Assembly (NCBI RefSeq): GCF_041262585.1
Contig: NZ_JBGCBZ010000035.1
Coordinates: 1-64,000 of the forward strand
DNA from: JAOEGB01 sp041262585
GTDB taxonomy: Bacteria; Actinomycetota; Actinomycetes; Streptosporangiales; Streptosporangiaceae
Direction: 5' to 3'
DNA: 64,000 nt
Positions 34,420-42,947 of this stretch are shown here, in pieces. A program made the translations under genes and the position numbers. The notes beneath the pieces are model-generated. The model saw nothing but the letters and a program-made list of their open reading frames with translations. It had not been told where the DNA came from and did not search any database. Positions within the stretch are counted from its first letter, which is position 1; every line of letters begins with the position of its first letter.

Positions 34420-34634
34420 GCGAGGCACTGATCGTCGGGGGACGCCCGACGGCCGAGGAACTGGCCGCGCTCCTGACAGCGCTCGCCGTGATGTGGAAGT
34501 CCGCGGACGGCCCCGCCCCGGCGCCCCCGGGCCGCCACGGCTGGGCGGTCCGGCACCGCGCGCTGCGCACGCCCCTGACCGCCGGGCCGGGTGCCTGGCG
34601 TGGATCGATGTGGAAGCTAGGAGGCCTTCGATGA
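34416..34634 (+). CDS. Acyl-CoA carboxylase epsilon subunit
   Basis: This 72-residue protein starts with TTG at 34416, overlapping the beta-subunit stop (TTGA), and opens LSEALIVGGRPTAEELAALL, the signature of the small epsilon subunits that stabilise actinobacterial acyl-CoA carboxylases. The tail GSMWKLGGLR is tryptophan- and basic-rich, as usual. The stop overlaps the ATG of the biotin subunit (ATGA). Confidence 0.8.
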   Translation: MSEALIVGGRPTAEELAALLTALAVMWKSADGPAPAPPGRHGWAVRHRALRTPLTAGPGAWRGSMWKLGGLR

Positions 34635-36418
34635 CCCACTCCCGGACCCACTCCCGGGCACCCCGCACGGTGCTGGTCGCCAACCGAGGGGAGATCGCCG
34701 TTCGCATCATCCGTGCCTGTAAGGATGCCGGCATGGGCAGCGTGGCCGTCTACGCCGACCCCGACCGCGACGCCGTCTTCGCGCGCATGGCAGACGAGGC
34801 CTACGCTCTCGGCGGAGCCACGCCGGCGGAGACCTACCTGTCGATCGACAAGATCCTCGACATCGCCCGGCGCTCCGGAGCCGACAGCGTGCACCCCGGC
34901 TACGGGTTCCTCGCCGAGAACTCGGCCTTCGCCCAGGCAGTGATGGACGCGGGCCTGATCTGGATCGGCCCGCCGCCCGCCGCGATCGACGCCCTCGGCG
35001 ACAAGGTCCAGGCCCGGCACATCGCGCAGCGAGTCGGCGCGCCGCTGGTCGCGGGCACGGCCGACCCGGTGTCCGGCGCGGACGAGGTCGTGGCCTTCGC
35101 CAGAGAGCACGGTCTGCCGATCGCGATCAAGGCGGCGTACGGCGGAGGCGGCCGCGGACTGAAGGTCGCCCACACGATCGAGGAGATCCCCGCCCTGTAC
35201 GAGTCGGCCGTCCGCGAGGCCGTGACCGCCTTCGGCCGGGGTGAGTGCTTCGTCGAGCGCTACCTGGACCGGCCGCGGCACGTCGAGACGCAGTGCCTGG
35301 CCGACCGGTACGGCAAGGTGGTCGTGGTCTCCACCCGCGACTGCTCTCTCCAACGCCGCCACCAGAAGCTGGTCGAGGAGGCGCCGGCGCCGTTCCTGAC
35401 GGCCGAGCAGACGCGCGTCCTGTACGAGTCGTCCAAGGCGATCCTGCGGGAAGCCGGATATGTCGGGGCCGGCACCTGTGAGTTCCTCGTGGGCCAGGAC
35501 GGCGCCATCTCCTTCCTTGAGGTCAACACCCGGCTGCAGGTCGAGCACCCGGTCACCGAGGAGGTCACGGGCATCGACCTGGTGCGGGAGATGTTCAGGA
35601 TCGCCGCGGGGGAGCCGCTCGGATACGACGACCCCGAGGTGCGCGGCCACGCGATCGAGTTCCGGATCAACGCCGAGGACGCCGGCCGCGGCTTCCTCCC
35701 CGCTCCCGGGACGCTGACCCGCTGGCAGCCCCCGTCCGGGCCCGGGGTGCGGCTGGATGGCGGCTACGCCGAGGGCGAGACGGTCCCCGGCGCCTACGAC
35801 TCCCTCCTGGCCAAGCTCATCGTCACCGGCCGGGACCGCACCCAGGCCCTTGAGCGCGGACGCAGGGCCGTGGCCGAGTTCGTGGTCGAAGGGATGCCCA
35901 CAGTGCTCCCGTTCCATCGTGCCGTGCTCGACGACCCCGCGTTCGTGGGAGACGGCCGGTCGTTCGGCGTTCACACCAGATGGATGGAAACGGAGTTCGA
36001 CAACACCATTCCTCCCTACGAGGGCGGGATCGAAGCCGCCGAGCCCGGCGAGCGGGAACGTCTGGTCGTCGAAGTCGGGGGAAAGCGCCTGGAGGTCGTC
36101 CTCCCGGCTGGGCTGGGCATCCACCGGCAGACGGCCGGCAACGGGCGCGGCGGGAGGCCCGCGCGTGCGGGCCGGGGAAGGCCGGGTGCCGCCGCGAGCG
36201 GCGACGCGCTGACCTCTCCCATGCAGGGGACCATCGTCAAGGTGGCCGTGGAGGACGGCGCGACCGTCTCCGAGGGCGACCTCGTCGTGGTGCTCGAAGC
36301 CATGAAGATGGAGCAGCCGCTGACGGCGCACAAGGCCGGCACTGTGACCGCCCTGTCCGCCGTCGTCGGCGCGACGGTCACCGCGGGCTCGCCGATCTGC
36401 GAGATCAAGGACAACTAG
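34631..36418 (+). CDS. Acyl-CoA carboxylase alpha subunit (biotin carboxylase and BCCP)
   Basis: This 595-residue subunit joins biotin carboxylase (about 12-460; VLVANRGEIAVRIIRACKD, KAAYGGGGRGLKV, FLEVNTRLQVEHPVTE) and a biotin carrier domain at the end (EAMKMEQ, biotinyl Lys559). An Arg/Gly-rich linker (about 505-525) separates them. ATG at 34631 has AGGAGG upstream and overlaps the epsilon stop. With the beta and epsilon subunits it completes a propionyl/acetyl-CoA carboxylase making methylmalonyl- or malonyl-CoA. Confidence 0.92.
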   Translation: MTHSRTHSRAPRTVLVANRGEIAVRIIRACKDAGMGSVAVYADPDRDAVFARMADEAYALGGATPAETYLSIDKILDIARRSGADSVHPGYGFLAENSAFAQAVMDAGLIWIGPPPAAIDALGDKVQARHIAQRVGAPLVAGTADPVSGADEVVAFAREHGLPIAIKAAYGGGGRGLKVAHTIEEIPALYESAVREAVTAFGRGECFVERYLDRPRHVETQCLADRYGKVVVVSTRDCSLQRRHQKLVEEAPAPFLTAEQTRVLYESSKAILREAGYVGAGTCEFLVGQDGAISFLEVNTRLQVEHPVTEEVTGIDLVREMFRIAAGEPLGYDDPEVRGHAIEFRINAEDAGRGFLPAPGTLTRWQPPSGPGVRLDGGYAEGETVPGAYDSLLAKLIVTGRDRTQALERGRRAVAEFVVEGMPTVLPFHRAVLDDPAFVGDGRSFGVHTRWMETEFDNTIPPYEGGIEAAEPGERERLVVEVGGKRLEVVLPAGLGIHRQTAGNGRGGRPARAGRGRPGAAASGDALTSPMQGTIVKVAVEDGATVSEGDLVVVLEAMKMEQPLTAHKAGTVTALSAVVGATVTAGSPICEIKDN

Positions 36419-36442
36419 AGAGCCGGCCAGGTAACCCGTCGC

Positions 36443-36583
36443 CGTGATCATGCGGGGTTTCCCGGAAGCTCGGGGACGTGGGGTTCCCCGGATCGTGATC
36501 ATGCATGGACCCTAGTCATGCATGATCACGCCGCACAAAGCGCCGGGTAGGGCGGTGCGTGCGGGAGCATGTGCATGATCACG
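36443..36583. repeat. Symmetric cluster of four CGTGATCATGC repeats
   Basis: CGTGATCATGC occurs at 36443-36453 and 36494-36504, and its reverse complement at 36520-36530 and 36573-36583. The two inner copies form a perfect 14-bp hairpin (36494-36507 with 36517-36530, loop of 9). The outer copies sit 51 and 53 bp away, so the whole block is roughly symmetric about 36512. GGGGTTTCCCGG and GGGGTTCCCCGG also repeat inside it. It lies just after the carboxylase operon and may act as a terminator or REP-like element. Confidence 0.7.
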
Positions 36584-36587
36584 CGGC

Positions 36588-37132
36588 AAGAACGCGTCCT
36601 ATGTTTTTCGGCTGTCGGCGTCCGCGTTCGAAGAGCTGATGCAGCCTCATGTGGCCGCACGCGGGCACGCGACTGTCGCCGACGTGGTGGCTGCGGAGAT
36701 CGGTGACGGATCATTCGACATCGAGGCCTCCGCAACGGCATGGCGGACGAATTCGAGAAAAGGAATGCCCGCTGTGTCGTGGTCCTCGATGCCGCGCCGA
36801 CCGACTTGATCGAGCTTGCCGGGTACCTGCAGACCGTCACCAACGATCGTCTGGATATCGATCTGGTGACGGTGATGGCCTACGACGTGCGTGGGAGCCA
36901 GGTGCTCGTCCCGCAACTGGTCGAGCCGGAGCGCGCTTTGGCGGCCTCGGTTTCGCCGTCGGGGATTCAACGGGAAGCCAAGCCGACTCCAGGATCGGCT
37001 TCCTTCCGCGACAGCATCGACAGCGCTGATCCCTCCCATCGCGAATTGCTCCGCCGGCTGTGTGACTGGGCAGAGCGATTGCAGTCAGATGGTCTGGCCA
37101 CCCTCTTCACCACCGTGGGCAAGGGCCGCTGA
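36588..37132 (+). pseudogene. Frameshifted remnant of a conserved hypothetical protein
   Basis: The first part reads ASYVFRLSASAFEELMQPHV and HATVADVVAAEIGDGSFDIE. After a frame change near 36735 it continues MADEFEKRNARCVVVLDAAP, LIELAGYLQTVTNDRLDIDL and VTVMAYDVRGSQVLVPQLVE to a stop at 37132. This second half resembles uncharacterised proteins with a DEAP-type strand followed by AYEVNGSRVLVPQ. The gene is N-truncated and frameshifted. The 130-codon second part could still be expressed from ATG 36740. Confidence 0.5.
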
Positions 37133-37354
37133 ATCGTCGCCGCCTTCCAAAGCTGCGACGATAAGCTTTCTGATCAGCAGGGCGTCCGCGTCAGCCATCG
37201 CTCAGGGCCAGGTCTGACGGGCGAAACGCGGGTCGGACGGATTCGGCTGCGTCGCGGCGAGAGATTTCTCCGGGGCCGTGTCGATCCGCGGGCCGCTCGT
37301 TCGACGTGTGGGTGCGAGGGCCGAGAGGCGGCTCCGCCGGATGAGGAGAACGCG

Positions 37355-37735
37355 ATGCCGAAGTACATGCTGATCATGCGGGGCACCGATGAGTCGAACG
37401 CCGCCATGATGGCCTCGATCGAGGAGGGGATTGCCAGGACCCGACTCTTCATCGAGGAGATGATGAAGGCCGGTGTTCTCCTCGGGGCCGAAGGGCTGGA
37501 CGATCCGGGCCAGGGTGCCGTGGTCGACTTCAGCGGCGAGGCCCCAGTGGTCACGGACGGGCCGTACGGAGAGACCAAGGAACTGTTCGGGGGCTTCTTC
37601 CTGCTCGATGTCGTCTCGAAACAGGAGGCGGTCGAGTGGGCCAAGCGGGTCCCGGCGGCCCCCGGGTCCAAGATCGAGATCCGGCGGGTGCCCGAGGAGG
37701 ACGAGGTCCCGCAGGACAGCACCGGCCAGCGCTGA
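37355..37735 (+). CDS. DGPF/YCII-domain protein linked to an ECF42 sigma factor
   Basis: This 126-residue ferredoxin-fold protein carries the motif DGPYGETKELFGGFFLLDV (68-86), the DGPF/YCII family signature, and begins MPKYMLIMRGTDE as its relatives do. Its stop overlaps the start of the downstream ECF42-type sigma factor (TGATG), the fixed partnership by which that sigma group is recognised. Its own biochemical role is unclear; it may modulate the sigma factor. The ATG at 37355 follows GAGGAGAAC. Confidence 0.9.
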   Translation: MPKYMLIMRGTDESNAAMMASIEEGIARTRLFIEEMMKAGVLLGAEGLDDPGQGAVVDFSGEAPVVTDGPYGETKELFGGFFLLDVVSKQEAVEWAKRVPAAPGSKIEIRRVPEEDEVPQDSTGQR

Positions 37736-38949
37736 TGGGTACGGCCGACGTCGAGGCCGTCTGGCGGATCGAGTCGGCGCGGATCGTCGCCGCGCTGACC
37801 CGGTTCACCGGCGATTTCGGGCTGGCCGAGGACGCGGCCCAGGAGGCCGTGGCCGAGGCGCTGGTGTCGTGGCCGCTCGCCTCTCCGGCGAATCCGGCCG
37901 GCTGGCTGATGGCCACGGCCCGGCGGCGGGCGATCGACGCGATCCGCCGCCGGACCGCCCTGCAGGACCGATACGCCCTGCTGGCGACCGACCCGGCGGT
38001 CGACGAGGAAATCGACCCCGACAGGATCGACGACGACGTCCTGGCACTGATGTTCGTCAGCTGCCACCCGGTGCTCTCCTCCGAGGCCCGGGTGGCGCTG
38101 ACCCTGCGCGTGGTCGGCGGCCTGTCCAGCGAGGAGATCGCCCGCGCGTTCCTCGTACCTGTGCCGACCGTGCAGGCCCGCATCACCCGGGCCAAGAAGA
38201 CGATCGCGGCGGCCGGGGTGCCGTTCGAGCTGCCGCCGGCCGGCGAGCGCCGGGGGCGGCTGGGCGGCGTGCTCAGCGTCCTCTACGTGATCTTCACCGA
38301 GGGGTCGACGGCCACGTCGGGCGACCGGCTACTGCGCCCCGACGTCGCGTACGAGGCGATCCGGCTGGCTCGCACGCTGGCCGCGCTGCAGCCGGACGAG
38401 CCGGAGGTGCACGGCCTGCTCGCGCTGTGCGAGCTGACGGCCGCGCGCTTCCCGGCCCGGACCGGCCCGGACGGTTCGCCGATCCTGCTCGAGGACCAGG
38501 ACCGGCGGCGGTGGGACTTCTCGGCGATCCGCCGCGGGCTGGCCGCGCTGGCCAAGGCATCGACTCGCGGCCTCGGCCCCTACGGCCTGCAGGCCGCGAT
38601 CGCCGCCGCCCACGCGTCGGCGCCCTCGGTCGAGGCGACCGACTGGGACCGGATCGTGGTGCTCTACGAGGCGCTCGGCCGGGTCGCGCCCTCGCCGGTG
38701 GTCGAGCTCAACCGGGCCGTCGCGGTGGCCATGGCCTCGGGGCCGGCGCAAGCCCTGGCCATCGTGGACGAGCTGATCGCCTTGGACCGGCTCCCCGGTT
38801 CGCATCTGGTGCCGACCGTACGCGGGGAGCTGCTGGCCCGCCTCGGCCGGCGACCGGAGGCGCGCGCCGAGCTGGAGCTGGCGGCTCGGCTGTGCGCCAA
38901 CCAGCGCGAACGCTCAGTGCTGCTGCGCAAGGCGGCCGCGCTGGGCTGA
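37735..38949 (+). CDS. ECF42-type RNA polymerase sigma factor with TPR-like extension
   Basis: This 404-residue protein has sigma region 2 (FTGDFGLAEDAAQEAVAEAL, WLMATARRRAIDAIRRR) and region 4 (LTLRVVGGLSSEEIARAFLV, PTVQARITRAKKTI). The C-terminal 200 residues contain the ECF42 hallmark LYVIFTEG, DLxxEAIRLARTL-like helices, LEDQDRRRWD and the helical repeat PSPVVELNRAVAVAMASGP. In this group the C-terminal extension replaces an anti-sigma factor and is needed for activity. It is coupled to the DGPF gene upstream. Confidence 0.92.
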   Translation: MGTADVEAVWRIESARIVAALTRFTGDFGLAEDAAQEAVAEALVSWPLASPANPAGWLMATARRRAIDAIRRRTALQDRYALLATDPAVDEEIDPDRIDDDVLALMFVSCHPVLSSEARVALTLRVVGGLSSEEIARAFLVPVPTVQARITRAKKTIAAAGVPFELPPAGERRGRLGGVLSVLYVIFTEGSTATSGDRLLRPDVAYEAIRLARTLAALQPDEPEVHGLLALCELTAARFPARTGPDGSPILLEDQDRRRWDFSAIRRGLAALAKASTRGLGPYGLQAAIAAAHASAPSVEATDWDRIVVLYEALGRVAPSPVVELNRAVAVAMASGPAQALAIVDELIALDRLPGSHLVPTVRGELLARLGRRPEARAELELAARLCANQRERSVLLRKAAALG

Positions 38950-38954
38950 CTTTC

Positions 38955-39170
38955 TCCAGCTCAGCCGGCCGGGATTCGAGTGCGGCCCGGATGCCGTCGA
39001 TCGCGTCGGCCGAATCCCCGAATGCGGACGGCGGGAGCGCGGAGAACCCGGTGAGAAACTCGTCCACGGTCGGCGCGTAGACCTCGTCGGGCGCGACGAC
39101 GTGGGCGGTGCTGGCGAAGTCGGTCGCGAACGTGCCGGGTTCGACGATCGTCACCCGCACGCCGGCCGGG
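38955..39170 (-). pseudogene. C-terminal fragment of an SDR oxidoreductase
   Basis: The minus strand reads PAGVRVTIVEPGTFATDFAS, then APTVDEFLTGFSALPPSAFG and AIDGIRAALESRPAELEK, the end of an SDR of the type with a VEPG-F-T-D-F motif. The Rossmann start and active site are missing, and the end runs into the 3' end of the ECF42 gene without its own stop. Confidence 0.65.
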
Positions 39171-39408
39171 CCACTTCCGCTCCAGCCCCGCAATGGAGCG
39201 CCGGGCAGTGCCCATGGGCCGCTGAGGCTCAGCTCGTAGCTGGGACCAGCGCGAACTTCGTCAGCATCGTGGTCGTCCTGTCCATCGTTCTCCCAGAAAC
39301 AAACCGGACAGCGGAAAGTGTCCGTGAGCGGCAACGCCGTGCTTCGCGGGCCCAAGCGAGATGTGAGAAGTACGTAAGCGTCTTACTGTCCCTGTACGTA
39401 TAGGGGAT

Positions 39409-39902
39409 GTGGAGCATCTGGAGTTCGAGGATTTTTACCAGGAAACCGGGATGCCTGCCTCCGAGCGGTGCTCGCCACCACAGGTGACCGGCAGTTGGCG
39501 GAGGACCTGGTATCTGAGGCATTCACGCGGGCGTGGATATCGTGGCGGAAGGTGAGCCGGCATCCAGCGCCACACGCCTGGATCGTTCGCGTGGCGCTGA
39601 ACACCCGGGTCACCTGGTGGCGACGGCGCCGCCATGAGGTCGCCCTGGCAGGTCACGAAGCCGTGGACCCCACGGCGGCCGACGGGGTCGACGTGGACCC
39701 CGCTCTGCTGGCGGCGTTACGGCGGTTGCCGCCACGGCAGCGGGAGGTGGTCGCGCTGCGCGTCTTTCTCGATCTGGACACCGAGACCGCGGCCAGGACC
39801 CTCGGGGTCGCTCCCGGAACCGTCACCGCACATCTGTCGCGCGCTGTCGCGACTTTGCGTGGCGACCTCGCAACAGTCAACAGCCAGGAGGGCGAACGAT
39901 GA
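39409..39902 (+). pseudogene. ECF sigma factor, apparently frameshifted near its start
   Basis: From GTG 39409 the first frame gives VEHLEFEDFYQET. One base appears to be missing, and the next frame gives RDACLRAVLATTGDRQLAED, LVSEAFTRAWISW (region 2) and PPRQREVVALRVFLD with LGVAPGTVTAHLSRAVATL (region 4). The frame from GTG 39468 alone would give 144 residues lacking the first helix of region 2. The stop overlaps the next gene's ATG. It could be a sequencing error or a recent inactivation. Confidence 0.7.
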
Positions 39903-40600
39903 ACGACGATGACGTACTGGGCACGGTGCGCGACGCCATGGCCGGAGTGCACATGCACACGCCGGTGCAGGAGCTCGTGGCGGCGGGCCGGTCTCGCCGC
40001 CGCCGGAGAATCGGGGGCGCGGTGGCCGGCGCCGCATTGGCGACGGGGCTGGCGTTGACGCTGGCGATCGACAGCCCCCAGGTGAACGCGCCGCCGGCGG
40101 CCACCGGCAATCAGGTGCACGTGCACCTCGCAGCCTTCTCGGTCGACACCAACCCCGACGGCACGGTGACCGTGAAAATGACCAAGCAGCAGTCGCTGGA
40201 TCCGGAGGTCATGCAGCGAACGCTGGCCCAGGCCGGCATCCCCGCGCAGATCACGATCAACAAGTGGTGCCAGCCGTCGAACGCGTCGCAGGATCTGGAA
40301 GCGGACTTCGAGAAGGTCGTCCGGATGGAGAACTCCAACAAGGACGTCCGGCAGGAGAACTCCGAGGAGGCCATCCGAAAGGAGAAGCAGCCTGACACAA
40401 CCCCCTGGATGGTCATCACGCCATCGGCGATGCCCCCGGCGACCAAGCTGATCATCGGCATGAGGACAGCCGGCTACCAGCCGGACTCCCCTAGCCGGGT
40501 CGCGGTCTCGATGGGCCTGGTGCCCGACGATGCCCCGCTGACCTGCACCACTGACGTCCCGAGCGGCCCGCCGCGCGAGCCCAAGCCGTCCAAGTCCTAG
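39899..40600 (+). CDS. Membrane protein partner of the ECF sigma factor (anti-sigma-like)
   Basis: This 233-residue protein begins with a cytosolic MNDDDVLGTVRDAMAGVHMH segment, then basic RSRRRRRIGG and one membrane helix (about 39-57), and exports the rest (residues 60-233). It overlaps the sigma stop (ATGA). No zinc motif of the classic ZAS anti-sigma type is present, but the position and topology fit the membrane anti-sigma partners of SigE-like ECF factors. Residues 125-165 are highly charged (QENSEEAIRKEKQ). Confidence 0.65.
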   Translation: MNDDDVLGTVRDAMAGVHMHTPVQELVAAGRSRRRRRIGGAVAGAALATGLALTLAIDSPQVNAPPAATGNQVHVHLAAFSVDTNPDGTVTVKMTKQQSLDPEVMQRTLAQAGIPAQITINKWCQPSNASQDLEADFEKVVRMENSNKDVRQENSEEAIRKEKQPDTTPWMVITPSAMPPATKLIIGMRTAGYQPDSPSRVAVSMGLVPDDAPLTCTTDVPSGPPREPKPSKS

Positions 40601-40689
40601 ATCACCAAGAGTTCTCCAGACGGCAGGTAGCCAGGTGACCCGGATGGTCGCCTGGCACCTCTGCCATCATTTCCGTCCCGCCCGGACCC

Positions 40690-41424
40690 GCGGACCAGCG
40701 GCTATCCGCTCTGTTCCGCTGATCCCCGTACGGCCTCGCCGACCAGCGCGTCCGGAACCGGGGCGGTCGACGGCCTGCCGACCGGCGGCTGGCCTTGCCG
40801 GCTGGAGACGCGGTTGGACCACGGGCGGCGGCCACGCCGCCACCTTCGCCCGGGAGCTGTCCGAGCGATTCGCCGAGTTCACCGGCGTACGGCTGGACGG
40901 CGCCCGTCTGCTGTCCGATCGGGTCGCGTTCACCGGCCATGGGTGGCGTGGAGCCGTGTGTCCGCCGGCGGCGCGTGCCGGTTGCTGCCGAGCGCCGACG
41001 GCTGGGCGGCCGTCTCCTGCGCCCGCCCTGACGACGCGGCTCTTCTCGGCGCCCTGGGTTGCGCCGATGTCGGCGACGACCCATGGCCGGGGTAGGCGGA
41101 TGGCTGCGGGAGCACGCGGGCTCCGAGCTCATCGAACGCGCCACGTTGCTCGGCGTCGCCGCGGTACCGGTGCGATTCCCCGCCGGCACGCCGGCTCTGC
41201 CGCGGCCGCTCGTCCCCCGACCGCTGAAGGGCCTGCTGGTGGTGGACTTCAGCGCCCTCTGGGCGGGTCCGCTCTGCGCCCATCTGCTCGGGCTGGCCGG
41301 CGCGCGCATCGTCAAGTCGAGACTCCCCAGCGGGCGGACGGGGCGCGGCGCGGCAACGCCGCCTTCTACCTTCATCCTGCCGAGCAGGTGCACGGTCATG
41401 CCGATGAGCGGACGGCTCCGGTGA
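40690..41424 (+). pseudogene. CaiB/BaiF CoA-transferase with several frameshifts
   Basis: Segments in different frames read RFAEFTGVRLDGARLLSDRV, CRLLPSADGWAAVSCARPDD, WLREHAGSELIERATLLGVA and RPLKGLLVVDFSALWAGPLC, then ADGARRGNAAFY. In this order they match a type III CoA-transferase-like protein. At least four frame changes and a missing C-terminal half show that it is dead. Confidence 0.6.
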
Positions 41425-41454
41425 CTAGGCATGTCGGGGCTCTAGGCTGGCGGC

Positions 41455-42609
41455 GTGTCACGCAATAGGACCTATCGCGACGTTGACGGCGAACGCATCG
41501 AGGGGACCTGGCGGCCGATCTTCATCCGGAACGGATCCAGCTACTTCCTTTCGGAGCTAAAGATCTACGCCGATGGGGCCATCTGGTGTTGGGAGTGGGT
41601 GGACCTGGACGGTCTACGCGAGAAACTGCGGTCGGGATGGGTCGCGACCAAGCTTGAGCCGGGCGGGCAGGCGTCGGCGCATCACCTGGCCACCTGGCGT
41701 TTCGACGACCCGCAGGTATGGATCACGGCCGAGGACCTGCTCGGCGAGGTGGCCGACGAGATCGACCGGCTCAACGATCGTCCAGATTCCACCGGCCGTT
41801 GCCTGCTCGCGCTCGAGCGGTTCCTCCAGACTCGGGCCGAGGCCGACAGGGTGGCGCTGCGGGCGACCTACCAGGCCATCCCCGAACACCTGCGGGTGTA
41901 TGCGCTGGGCGACATGGACTACCGCGATGTCCCGCTGCGCGTGCTGTGCGCCGATCTGGGGGAACCGCTGGAGGACTACGCCGTCGCAGAGTTGGAGGAC
42001 GAAGCCGACGGCGACGGGCCGCTGATCGTGACCGAAAAGGAACGACAGTGGGCCATCGAGTACTTCACCGAACGCGACCGCGACCTACAAGCCGCCCGTG
42101 AACGCCCGCACGCCGACGGGCCGGACGGCGCCGATTCACCAACCCTCTACCTACATCACGGCCACTTCGGCAAGCTGGAGCGAACCGACACCGATCGCAT
42201 GCTTCGCAACGAATACCCCACGCCGATCGTGGTCGCCTCCGTCACCTACCCGACCGTCGCCCACGCCTACTGGGCGCTTTCCACCACTGATCCCGCCGCG
42301 CGCGAGCAGATCCGCGCTGCCGAGGCGCCCCATCAGGCCGAGGAACTTGCCAGACAGGCGACCCGCCGTACCAACTGGCCCGCCATACGTCCCGCCGTGA
42401 TGGCCGATCTGCTGCGAGCCAAGTACGATCAGCACCCGGATCTGGCCGAGGCTCTGATCGCCACCGGAGACGCGCGCATTCACTACGGTCCGCCCGGCTC
42501 AGACTATTGGCACGCGGGATCGCCGCAGGGCAGGAATTGGATCGGTCGGCTGCTCGAACTCGTCCGCGCCGAACTGGTCGCCTCCCGCGAGGGAATTCAC
42601 TTGATATGA
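41455..42609 (+). CDS. NADAR-domain protein with N-terminal uncharacterised domain
   Basis: The C-terminal part (about 235-380) matches the NADAR/YbiA-like domain: IVVASVTYPTVAHAYWALST, AARQIRAAEAP-type spacing, TNWPAIRPAVMADLLRAKYD, LAEALIATGDARIHYG, DYWHAG and GRNWIGRLLELVRAEL. NADAR enzymes cleave N-glycosidic bonds, including ADP-ribose on nucleobases. The N-terminal 200 residues (TYRDVDGERIEGTWRPIF, GAIWCWEWVDLDGL) form a separate domain I cannot name with confidence. GTG at 41455 gives 384 residues. An R2K ATP-grasp gene follows. Confidence 0.8.
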   Translation: MSRNRTYRDVDGERIEGTWRPIFIRNGSSYFLSELKIYADGAIWCWEWVDLDGLREKLRSGWVATKLEPGGQASAHHLATWRFDDPQVWITAEDLLGEVADEIDRLNDRPDSTGRCLLALERFLQTRAEADRVALRATYQAIPEHLRVYALGDMDYRDVPLRVLCADLGEPLEDYAVAELEDEADGDGPLIVTEKERQWAIEYFTERDRDLQAARERPHADGPDGADSPTLYLHHGHFGKLERTDTDRMLRNEYPTPIVVASVTYPTVAHAYWALSTTDPAAREQIRAAEAPHQAEELARQATRRTNWPAIRPAVMADLLRAKYDQHPDLAEALIATGDARIHYGPPGSDYWHAGSPQGRNWIGRLLELVRAELVASREGIHLI

Positions 42610-42611
42610 CC

Positions 42612-42623
42612 TGTCGCGCGACA
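42612..42623. promoter_or_regulatory. Perfect 12-bp palindrome after the NADAR gene
   Basis: TGTCGCGCGACA lies directly behind the NADAR stop, in the 338-bp gap before the R2K gene. It could be an operator or a short hairpin. The rest of the gap (to 42947) holds no gene that I can support. Confidence 0.35.
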
Positions 42624-42947
42624 AAACTCTGGTGCGCTTTCTTGGACCTCTGTGCTGCTCACGGCGCGGGGGTGCTGCGCTCGTGCGGGCAGGTTATCAC
42701 TGCGCGCTTTTGCCCTAGCGATCCTCATGTTGTCGGGTGCGATTCTCCTTCCGCGGTGGGCGCGGTCGGGGTGGCCTGCCGCCGCCGCTGGTGCGTCTGC
42801 TCATGCGGGGTCAGGTCCTGTTTCGACATTTCCGGACGCTCGATACGGGAGGGGGTCCCGTTGGTCCTACACGTCGCAGCCGCCAACCGGCGACACAGCA
42901 CCAAATCCGTAACCGATTATCGGATGAGACGCGGGTGGGTGGCTTCT

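Noticed and set aside
32851..34734. A 627-codon minus-strand open frame opposite the carboxylase beta subunit
   Set aside because: It is a mirror of third-position GC bias in pccB; no homologous features.
34160..36502. A 780-codon minus-strand open frame opposite the carboxylase alpha subunit
   Set aside because: It is antisense to a gene with clear biotin carboxylase and BCCP motifs; no independent evidence.
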